Positions 21,263 through 27,863 of a stretch of 64,000 nt of DNA are shown here, one piece after another. The stretch's first letter is position 1; each line of letters starts with the position of its first letter. Under the pieces are notes generated by a model, which made no database searches, was not told where the DNA came from, and worked only from the letters and a program-made list of their open reading frames with translations. The stretch covers positions 62,001 to 126,000 of the forward strand of contig JBIOXV010000105.1 in NCBI GenBank assembly GCA_044869805.1. Direction: 5' to 3'. The DNA is from CAWDVR01 sp044869805. Lineage in GTDB: Bacteria; Acidobacteriota; Thermoanaerobaculia; Multivoradales; SZUA-115. The translations under genes were made by a program, and so were the position numbers.

Positions 21263-23449
21263 ATGGACACGCTGATCGGCAAGACCCTCGGTCGATACCG
21301 CCTGGAGTCGTCGCTCGGGGTAGGCGGCATGGCGGAGGTGTACCGCGCCTCCGACGACCGGCTGGGGCGCGCCGTGGCGGTGAAGGTGGTGCTCCCCATC
21401 TATGCCGGCAGCGAGGAGTTCCGCCAGCGCTTCCTGCGCGAGGCGCGCCTGGTGGCGGCGCTCGAGCACCCCAACGTGGTGCCGATCTACGACTTCGGCG
21501 AGGAAGGCGGCCTCCCCTACCTGGTGATGCCGCTGTTCGAGGGCGGCGCGCTCTCCAGCCGGCTGGACGGAGCGCCGCTCTCGCCGGCGCAGGTGGCGCG
21601 CTGGCTCCGCGACCTCGCCGCGGCGCTCGACGCCGCGCACCGCGCCGGCGTGCTGCACCGCGACGTCAAGCCCAGCAACGTGCTGATCGACAAGAACGGC
21701 CGCGCACTGCTCGCCGACTTCGGCATCGCGCTCGCGGCCGGGGTCGCCACCCGGCTGACCGTCACCGGCACGGTGATCGGCACTCCCGGCTACATGGCGC
21801 CGGAGCTCGCCGCGGGCGAGGCGGCTTCGCCGGCCTCGGACCGCTACGCGCTGGGCGTCCTCGCCTACGAGCTGCTGACCGGGGCGCCCCCCTTCGTCGG
21901 CGAGAGCCCGCTCGCCGTGCTCAGCCAGCACGCCACCAGGCCCGTGCCGCCGGTTTCCACCCGGCTCTCCGGCGCGCCGCCCGGCCTCGACCCGCTGTTC
22001 GCCTCGATGCTCGCCAAGGCCCCTCTGGAACGACCGGCCAGCGCCGGCGAGTTCGCCGAGGAGCTGGGCCGCATGTTTGCCGGCGAGGGGACGGCGCCCA
22101 CCCTCTCGCTCACCGGGACTGCCCCTGTCCGCTCCACCGCCGCGAGCACGGGCGCCGGGACGCGAGCGGCTTCCCCACCCTCCTCTGCGCTCACCGTGCT
22201 GAGCCTGGAGCCGGCTCCCGGCCGGCGGCGCAATCTGCTGCGCGCGCTCGCGGCCGCGGCCCTCCTGCTCGCCTCGGCGGCCGGCGGAGCGTGGCTCTGG
22301 CAACGCTTCTCGGCCCCACCGGCCGGGCTGGCAGAGGAAGAGGTTGGCGGGACGGACGACGCGGCGGCGGTTGCCGAAGGCGCGGCAAACGAGCCAGTCG
22401 CGGGCGCGCGGGGGGTCCCGAGTGGCTTGGGCGCGAGCCCACCCCCGGCGCCCGCGCCGGGACCGCCGGCGGCCGGCGACGAGGCCTCGGCTCGAGAGAC
22501 TCCCGCCGCCTCTCCGTTACCCTCCGGCGCCCGAGGTCCGGCGCTCCACGCCGGGCCTGGCGGCGAGGACAGGCCAGGCGGAGCCCCAGCCGGCGCCGGC
22601 CAGCCGCGCCAACCGCCGTTCGGGCGCCGCGGGCAGGAAGCGGGCGCGCCCCTGCCACTGCAGCGCCCTCGCCTTCGCCCGCGGCCCGGCATCGCGGGCG
22701 AGGGAGGGCGAGCGCGGGGCGAGATCCCCGGCCGCGAGGCACCGGCGACCGAGGCCGAGTTCCTGCGCCTCCAGGAGCGCGCCGAGGCCGCCGCGGCGCG
22801 CAATGCGGACGGCAACACTGGCGGCGCGATGAGCGCCTTTGCCGAGGGCGGGCTCGCCTACCTCGCGGGCGACGAGGCGAAGGCCGCCGACAGCCTCGCC
22901 GAGGTTCAGAAGCTCGGCGGCATGCCGGTCATGATGGTCGCCGCCGGCCCGCTGTGGGTGATCCGCGACCGCGCGCCCGGCTCGCCGTTCCAGCCCTGGG
23001 AGCTCGCCGTGGCCTTCGGCGACGGCCGTGGCGCGGGGCTCGCCGCGGTCGACGAGCGGCTGGCGAGCGCGCCGGAAGACCTCCGCGCTCGCTTCGGTCG
23101 CGCCTACCTCTCGCGCCTGCACGGCCGCCACGAGCTGGCGATCGCGGACGCCGCCGCGTGCCACGAGCAGGCCGGAGAAGCCGGCGAGCTCAAGAAGAGC
23201 TTCCTCGCGGCCTTCCTCGCCGACGAGCACGCGGCGCTCGGGCACTGGGCGGATGCGCTCGCCTGGTATCGGCAGGCGATCGCCGGCGGCGGCAAGGCGG
23301 CCGGCGCGCTGGCGCTCGAGGCGGCGCGCATCGCCGAGGAGAAGCTCGGCGACCGTCAAGCCGCTGCCGAGATGCTCACCGCGGCCTGCAAGGCCGGCAA
23401 TGTCATGGCGTGCCGGCGAGCGGAAGCGCTAGGCGGTCGCGAGCCCTGA
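21263..23449 (+). CDS. PknB-type transmembrane Ser/Thr kinase with C-terminal repeat domain
   Basis: 728 residues from the ATG at 21263; a frame-open ATG at 21227 lies inside promoter-like sequence. Kinase domain: GVGGMAE at 19-25, Lys41, HRD at 132-134 and DFG at 152-154. A membrane helix (about 324-348) is followed by a Pro/Ala/Gly-rich stretch and an alanine-rich helical repeat region resembling TPR or Sel1 repeats. The tail should lie outside the cytoplasm if the kinase is inside. TAGACT at 21239-21244 may be a -10. The 3' end overlaps the convergent membrane-protein gene by 47 bases. Confidence 0.9.
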   Translation: MDTLIGKTLGRYRLESSLGVGGMAEVYRASDDRLGRAVAVKVVLPIYAGSEEFRQRFLREARLVAALEHPNVVPIYDFGEEGGLPYLVMPLFEGGALSSRLDGAPLSPAQVARWLRDLAAALDAAHRAGVLHRDVKPSNVLIDKNGRALLADFGIALAAGVATRLTVTGTVIGTPGYMAPELAAGEAASPASDRYALGVLAYELLTGAPPFVGESPLAVLSQHATRPVPPVSTRLSGAPPGLDPLFASMLAKAPLERPASAGEFAEELGRMFAGEGTAPTLSLTGTAPVRSTAASTGAGTRAASPPSSALTVLSLEPAPGRRRNLLRALAAAALLLASAAGGAWLWQRFSAPPAGLAEEEVGGTDDAAAVAEGAANEPVAGARGVPSGLGASPPPAPAPGPPAAGDEASARETPAASPLPSGARGPALHAGPGGEDRPGGAPAGAGQPRQPPFGRRGQEAGAPLPLQRPRLRPRPGIAGEGGRARGEIPGREAPATEAEFLRLQERAEAAAARNADGNTGGAMSAFAEGGLAYLAGDEAKAADSLAEVQKLGGMPVMMVAAGPLWVIRDRAPGSPFQPWELAVAFGDGRGAGLAAVDERLASAPEDLRARFGRAYLSRLHGRHELAIADAAACHEQAGEAGELKKSFLAAFLADEHAALGHWADALAWYRQAIAGGGKAAGALALEAARIAEEKLGDRQAAAEMLTAACKAGNVMACRRAEALGGREP

Positions 23450-24038
23450 GGGTCGAGGCCCAGCGGGCGAGCGCCCAATTCGTCGGCAGGTAGAGAACCA
23501 GCGGGTAGGCCGTCATGCAGAACAGCAGATAGGCCCACTCCGGCATCAGCGTCTGCTCGATGCCGAACGGCTTCCACAGCCAGTTGATGTTGAGCGCCGG
23601 GTCGGTCAGAAGGTAGGTCACCGGCAGCACCACCCACGCGATCGCCGTTTGCAGCTTCCAGCCGCGCGGGTCGTAGCCCAGCCGCTGGATCGCCCACAGC
23701 ACCAGCACCGGCACCACCACGTGAAACAGCGACAGCAGCCGCAGCCACAGCGGCTCCATGGGGTCGAACATGTACTCGGTGCCGCCCACCGGATGGAAAC
23801 CGGTGAGGAGGGCGCTCAGGAAGTCGACCGTCCACACGACCTGGATCAGCAGCACGGCGACGGCTTGCGAGGAAAAGAGCAGCGGGCTCTCGAGCCAGAC
23901 CGCGGCGAACAAGACGAAGTTCGCCAGGTCGCAGAACCAGAGGAAATTCGCCGGCCCGTTCATGATCCAGTAGGCCGGCACCCAGGCCGCCATCCAGGCC
24001 GTGACGACGAGCTTGAGCGCGAGCGGGACGCGGTGCAT
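23403..24038 (-). CDS. Multi-spanning membrane protein of unknown function
   Basis: 211 residues from ATG 24038 (ATG 24056 is also in frame). Six or seven hydrophobic helices; a GPANFLWFCD segment near residue 28 and a TEYMFD loop look like conserved family features. I know similar proteins only as uncharacterised membrane-associated proteins. No catalytic motif. It ends inside the 3' end of the convergent kinase gene. Confidence 0.75.
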   Translation of the reverse strand: MHRVPLALKLVVTAWMAAWVPAYWIMNGPANFLWFCDLANFVLFAAVWLESPLLFSSQAVAVLLIQVVWTVDFLSALLTGFHPVGGTEYMFDPMEPLWLRLLSLFHVVVPVLVLWAIQRLGYDPRGWKLQTAIAWVVLPVTYLLTDPALNINWLWKPFGIEQTLMPEWAYLLFCMTAYPLVLYLPTNWALARWASTLRARDRLALPLAGTP

Positions 24039-24300
24039 GGCAGAGCGGACGCCCAAGCTATCAGAAGCCCGGCCCTCCCTGCCCCGCCGGCGCCTGCTCT
24101 TGTCGGAGAATGACGGCGTCGTTGGTATCCCTAGGCCCGCTGTTGATTTCTACTTCCTTGCTGTTGGTTTTTCTTTCGCCCGCCGAAAACCGCCTTCTCC
24201 TTACTCCTAGTCCTCCATACTGACTTGCGAAAAGCCGCACGCGGGCCTCAGGGGTCGCGGTGGCCGCCGAGCTGCGCCGCGGCGGCAGAGGAGGACTCTC
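24039..24300. other. Intergenic region, 262 bp
   Basis: Less GC-rich than its surroundings, with T-rich pyrimidine runs near 24150-24210. No coding frame, repeat or clear promoter was found apart from the SD of the next gene. It marks the left edge of the accessory region. Confidence 0.5.
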
Positions 24301-24588
24301 ATGTCGTTCCCTACCCCTCGGCTCGCGTGTGCCCGCCGGGTCGCCGCGGCTGCGCTCGTGCTCGCTCTCGGCCTCACTCCACTCACTGCGCTAGCCGCGC
24401 CGATCGGCCTGGATTCCGGGCCGCGCGCCGGCGTCATCGCCGCACTCGATCTCCTAGGTGCCTGGTGGCGTTGGATCGCGGACGTGCTCGACGGTGACAA
24501 TCGGAGTGGGTCGGATGGTGAGGTTCGGGAGTTGCGCGGTGTGGCGGAGAAGTGCGGGCCAACCTTGGACCCTGCAGGTGGGCGGTAA
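24301..24588 (+). CDS. Small exported protein, unknown
   Basis: 95 residues, ATG with AGGAGG about seven bases upstream. A clear Sec signal (residues 12-33, cleavage after ALA-A) leaves a mature peptide of about 62 residues with a tryptophan-rich stretch (WWRW) and a C-terminus ending in CGPTLDPAG. Followed by a rho-independent terminator. It lies 130 bp before a TPR regulator-like gene, so it could be a secreted signal or partner for it; this is speculation from position and size. Confidence 0.6.
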   Translation: MSFPTPRLACARRVAAAALVLALGLTPLTALAAPIGLDSGPRAGVIAALDLLGAWWRWIADVLDGDNRSGSDGEVRELRGVAEKCGPTLDPAGGR

Positions 24589-24666
24589 GCACAGGCAGAG
24601 CCGCCAGTCGACCTAGAGGTCCTCAGCGGTCTGGCTGAGGTCGGCGATCGCACGCCCGCGGCCACA

Positions 24667-24690
24667 AAAGGGGGGACTTTGTCCCCCTTT
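24667..24690 (+). terminator. Rho-independent terminator after the small exported gene
   Basis: Stem 24667-24677 with 24681-24690 (AAAGGGGGGAC / GTCCCCCTTT, one bulged G), three-base loop, then CTCCTTTC. Strong G:C core flanked by A and T runs; usable on both strands. Confidence 0.75.
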
Positions 24691-24707
24691 CTCCTTTCGT
24701 GTACACT
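24679..24707 (+). promoter_or_regulatory. Candidate promoter of the TPR gene, overlapping the terminator
   Basis: TTGTCC (24679-24684) and TACACT (24702-24707) are separated by 17 bases. Each matches four of six consensus positions. The expected start of transcription is about five bases before the ATG at 24719, giving a leaderless message. The -35 lies within the right arm of the terminator hairpin. Confidence 0.35.
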
Positions 24708-24718
24708 CTGCCGAAGAA

Positions 24719-25945
24719 ATGGCCGAAGGCGCTAGGTCCGCAGAGGAGTGCGCTCCCTGTGAGGGGTTGGCTTCGAGAGAAGCCGACTGTCTGCGAGAGG
24801 CGCACTACCGAGTCGCAATCCGTCGTGGGCTGACCGCCGCACGTGATGCGCTCCCCGTCGAAGGGGATGCCGAGGTCGCGGAAGCGATCTGCCGGCAGCT
24901 CCTTCAGCTCCCAACAGAGGAACAGGCGGCGTGGCTTGCGGCTCATCCACAGGCAGCCTCTCTCTCCACATGTCAGCGCCTTATCGAGCAGAGTGAGTCC
25001 CTTCGTGACACGGATACGGCTGCCATGCTCGCTGCAGCCCGCGCTGCCGTAGGCTGCGCCGAGGCCGTCCCGTTGACCGGTCCATTAGTGGCCTTGACCG
25101 CCGACATCCGGGCGGAGTCGTGGGCGTCGTTGGCCAACGCTCTAAAGGTTCGCGGTCTGCTGCGCGAAGCCGAGGACGCCTGGAGCAGCGCGCAGTTTCA
25201 CCTTGTCTTCGGCAGCGGCGATCCGATGCTCAAGGCCAAGCTGCTGTGGCTAAAAGGGTCGCTGCGCATCGAGCAGCGTCGGCTCCGCCAAGCGATCCAA
25301 TTGCTGGGAGAGGCGCGCCAGCTTTATCTCTCCATCGAGGACGGCCAGCAGGAAGCGAAGACTCTACTCACGCTGAGTCGTGCCTACTGGTTGGCTGACC
25401 GGCTCGAAGAAGCTATCGCGTCGGTAGTCAGCGCGGCGGCGCGAGCCGATAGCGAGAAGGATCCGCTTCTCAAACTGTATGCCTTTCACAACCTTGCCGT
25501 ATACCTTGAGGAGGCGGGACATCCGCAGGTAGCCTTGGCCGTTCTCGAGCGCGCCGAAACCCTCTACGAGGAACACGGCGGACCGATCGCCAAACTGCGC
25601 AAGCGCTGGGTCGAAGGACGCCTACTGGGTCGGCTGGGCCGAACGACCACCGCGGTTTCACTCCTCGACCCAGTCCGCCGCCGCTTCGCCGAGCTGGGTA
25701 TGGCCTTCGACGCTGCTCTCGCCGCGCTCGACCTCGCCACCTTCTATGCTCAGCTCGGCAAGCTGCACGAGGTTGAGAGGCTCGCGACCGAGATGTACCC
25801 GGTCTTCGTATCCCGTGACATCCCGCGCGAGGCCACCGCCGCCTTGCTCCTCTTCGCCGAAGCCGCCCGCGCCCACACCGCCACCGTCGCCTCGATCACC
25901 GAGGTGGCGGAGCGCCTGAAGAAGATCCAGAGTAGGAAGGGCTGA
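24719..25945 (+). CDS. TPR repeat protein (paralogue of the HTH-TPR regulator at 34120)
   Basis: 408 residues. From about residue 55 it aligns along its length with residues 220-569 of the HTH-TPR protein at 34120-35829; shared stretches include ANALKVRGLLREAE, LWLKGSLRIEQRRLRQAI and the whole end, and the last 170 bp are close to identical as DNA. It lacks both helix-turn-helix domains of the paralogue and instead has about 50 unrelated residues with three cysteines. At least five TPR-like helical hairpins. Function is probably peptide or protein binding. Downstream lies a scar of the tandem-HTH gene. Confidence 0.85.
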   Translation: MAEGARSAEECAPCEGLASREADCLREAHYRVAIRRGLTAARDALPVEGDAEVAEAICRQLLQLPTEEQAAWLAAHPQAASLSTCQRLIEQSESLRDTDTAAMLAAARAAVGCAEAVPLTGPLVALTADIRAESWASLANALKVRGLLREAEDAWSSAQFHLVFGSGDPMLKAKLLWLKGSLRIEQRRLRQAIQLLGEARQLYLSIEDGQQEAKTLLTLSRAYWLADRLEEAIASVVSAAARADSEKDPLLKLYAFHNLAVYLEEAGHPQVALAVLERAETLYEEHGGPIAKLRKRWVEGRLLGRLGRTTTAVSLLDPVRRRFAELGMAFDAALAALDLATFYAQLGKLHEVERLATEMYPVFVSRDIPREATAALLLFAEAARAHTATVASITEVAERLKKIQSRKG

Positions 25946-25966
25946 GCGGCCCTGGAGCGGCTTCCG

Positions 25967-26058
25967 CGGCACGCCCGTGTAGAGCTCGACGCAAAACGCC
26001 GGGGCGTGATCTCAAGGTCGCCGAGCCGCCAGCTGATGTCGCTTTGCAGTAGGCCCGC
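25967..26058 (-). pseudogene. Remnant of tandem-HTH regulator gene
   Basis: On the minus strand this reads AGLLQSDISWRLGDLEITP in one frame, matching AGLLQRDISRRLGE and GELEITPAAFYG of the tandem-HTH protein at 35915-36847, joined by deletion of about 27 intervening residues. Beyond that point the frame breaks although DNA identity continues (GTAGAGCTCG and GGCGTGATCTC blocks). It sits after the TPR gene on the opposite strand, exactly as the intact HTH gene does after the paralogue. Confidence 0.8.
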
Positions 26059-26081
26059 GGGCCGGGGCCCCAGTACACCGT

Positions 26082-26513
26082 TTAGCGCAGTTGAGGCGCG
26101 CCTATTCCTACACTAACCTCGACTCCCTGAGTAAGCGGTTCATAATGCCGCTTCTCAAGCGCGGCGCAGAGTCGCTTCTCATCCGCCGACGTAATCAGGA
26201 GGGCATTCTCACCCATGGGGCCCGACCTCTCCAGCCTGCAGTTGCTGACACGGCCGGTAGTGCCTACCTCGAAGTGCACCTCCAAGGGCTTGAGGCGCGC
26301 CTTCTTCTGCAGCTCTTCGATAATGGGCTTCACCGGCACAGTCTCCGACCGGAGCTTCAGGACCACTGGATTACCTCCCCGAGAGGCCGCCGGCGTGAGC
26401 GTCTCATTCTCAGCTTGGCTCGATTCTCCGCTCTGGCGTGGCTCGACGCCTGTGCAGCCGAGCCAGCACAGCGCACAGGTCGCGATGAAACTCGGTGAGA
26501 TGCTAGTTCTCAT
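26082..26513 (-). CDS. Lipoprotein with TonB-C-terminal-like domain, candidate immunity protein
   Basis: 143 residues. Lipoprotein signal with lipobox WLGC (Cys20), then a low-complexity linker. The rest has the strand pattern of the TonB C-terminal fold: VHFEVGTTGRV, CRLERSG, a helix with CAALEKRHYEP, and VEVSVGI. It begins ten bases after the stop of the orphan RHS tip, the usual place for an immunity gene. A lipoprotein could block an enzyme acting in the periplasm. Alternatively it is an unrelated envelope protein. Confidence 0.65.
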   Translation of the reverse strand: MRTSISPSFIATCALCWLGCTGVEPRQSGESSQAENETLTPAASRGGNPVVLKLRSETVPVKPIIEELQKKARLKPLEVHFEVGTTGRVSNCRLERSGPMGENALLITSADEKRLCAALEKRHYEPLTQGVEVSVGIGAPQLR

Positions 26514-26523
26514 GGGCCTAGAG

Positions 26524-27600
26524 TCAGTAGGTAACGCCGCTCGGAGATAAGTCGAGCTGGCCAGTGCTGTTCGCTCTCAGAAGACATTTGTACTGCTCCG
26601 TGTACGCTGGGATTTCCACATCTGCTTCTGATAGCGCGCTGTACACCGGTGCCGTGAGGCTGGTGCACATCCGCCTGTGTACTCGTTCGTGGGCTCCAGT
26701 GCAAAGGCCCGCACATGGCCCCGGTTGCCATGCCGGGATGACTCGGTCCGTGAAACTCTGCGTTCCCAAGGATCGACCAGTCTCAGCATCTCGCATGCCG
26801 ATGCAATAGGTCGCGGCCACGGGTTGATTCGAGGCACCGGGGCTGGGATCGGCGGCCGTACCGGTAGTGCGCAGCAGATGGAGCCGCCGAAGGACGTTCC
26901 TAATCTCGCGACGCAAGCTCTCGCAGTCTTCACACTCGACGACCCAGAGCCCCAAGGGATCCGAGAGTCGCAGTGGTGCGCTGTCCGCGTAGAGGTAGAT
27001 CGCCTCCGTGGGGTGGACCCACGCCACGGGGTCCGTCCTCGTATACCTCCCCGTCCCCCGGTCGTACCAGCGGTGCACGTTGTAGTACACCTCCGCTCCC
27101 AGGCTGCTCTCTTCCCACGCCTCGTCGAACCACTGCCCCGGGAATCTGAGAAACACCCCGGACTCCTGCGCCGAGGGGATGGTGAAGTCCCTGCCAAAGG
27201 GCTCGAAGCCGCCGGACCAGAGCAGCGCTCCCGTGGTGCTCGTGGCGGCGATCGGGGTCCCGAGGTGATCGGTCGTCACCCAGCGCCAGGTTTCGGTGGT
27301 GCCCGTGAGATCGCGCAGCGCCACCGGCCGGCCGCCGAAGTAGAAGACGTGGCGGGCGGTAGGAACGGCGTCCCGCTCCAGGGTATAGAGCATGCCTTCC
27401 GAGCTGTAGGTCGCGGTGACGGTCGAGGTCAGGAAATCCGGAGGGCAACCGGGGTCCGGGATGCCCACGAAGCTCGACCACTCGCACACGTCGCTGCTCT
27501 CGAAGCCATCGGCGTTCCCAGCCCGCCTTTCGCCGGGAGCAGAAGGCTCAGCGCCGGTAGAATCTCGCCTTGGGCGCTCGTCTGGAAGTACCCAGGGCAC
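26524..27600 (-). CDS. Orphan RHS tip with HExxH putative metallopeptidase toxin domain
   Basis: 358 residues if translated from the GTG at 27600. After about 30 unrelated residues it copies residues 1335-1500 of the full RHS protein nearly exactly (ADGFES, RHVFYFGGRPVALRDLTG, TTDHLGTPIA, GAEVYYNVHRWY), ends the core in SDPLGL, and then carries a different 140-residue tail. That tail has HERVH at 304-308, with a later EIPAYTEQ that could give the third zinc ligand, and six cysteines. It looks like a displaced alternative toxin cassette that recombination could place on the main RHS gene. A start codon with SD is not evident, so it may be silent. Confidence 0.75.
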   Translation of the reverse strand: MPWVLPDERPRRDSTGAEPSAPGERRAGNADGFESSDVCEWSSFVGIPDPGCPPDFLTSTVTATYSSEGMLYTLERDAVPTARHVFYFGGRPVALRDLTGTTETWRWVTTDHLGTPIAATSTTGALLWSGGFEPFGRDFTIPSAQESGVFLRFPGQWFDEAWEESSLGAEVYYNVHRWYDRGTGRYTRTDPVAWVHPTEAIYLYADSAPLRLSDPLGLWVVECEDCESLRREIRNVLRRLHLLRTTGTAADPSPGASNQPVAATYCIGMRDAETGRSLGTQSFTDRVIPAWQPGPCAGLCTGAHERVHRRMCTSLTAPVYSALSEADVEIPAYTEQYKCLLRANSTGQLDLSPSGVTY

Positions 27601-27611
27601 AGCACGCTCAG

Positions 27612-27863
27612 CTAGGCCGGCCTCCGCGTCTTGCGTAGGAGGACCGCCAGAACAATCGCCAGGACCAGGAAGGCAAGACTTCCCGAGCCCCACGCGTAGT
27701 AGTTGAATGTCGCGCGATCCAGAGGGTAGTTGGGGGTACCGCTCAACCACGCGGCCTGAAGGCTTCCGGTCAGGCAGAACAGAAAACCCATGATCGCCGC
27801 CGCCTCACCTGCCCAGAGGAGCAGGAGTCGGTGGCGACTTGGCGTCTGACCATCTCGTCTCAC
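27612..27863 (-). CDS. Small two-helix membrane protein, candidate RHS immunity protein
   Basis: 83 residues from the GTG at 27863, which overlaps the RHS stop by one base (TAGTG). Two membrane helices (about 13-40 and 60-78) with a short loop and a basic end. No family recognised. Position directly behind the toxin-bearing RHS end is the classic place for the cognate immunity gene; a membrane immunity protein would fit a toxin acting at or outside the inner membrane. An internal ATG start at the first helix is possible. Confidence 0.6.
   Translation of the reverse strand: MRRDGQTPSRHRLLLLWAGEAAAIMGFLFCLTGSLQAAWLSGTPNYPLDRATFNYYAWGSGSLAFLVLAIVLAVLLRKTRRPA

Noticed and set aside
26091..26550. 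Plus-strand frames opposite the lipoprotein gene
   Set aside because: The minus frame has a lipobox and a TonB-like domain; the plus frames have neither a start signal nor a domain.
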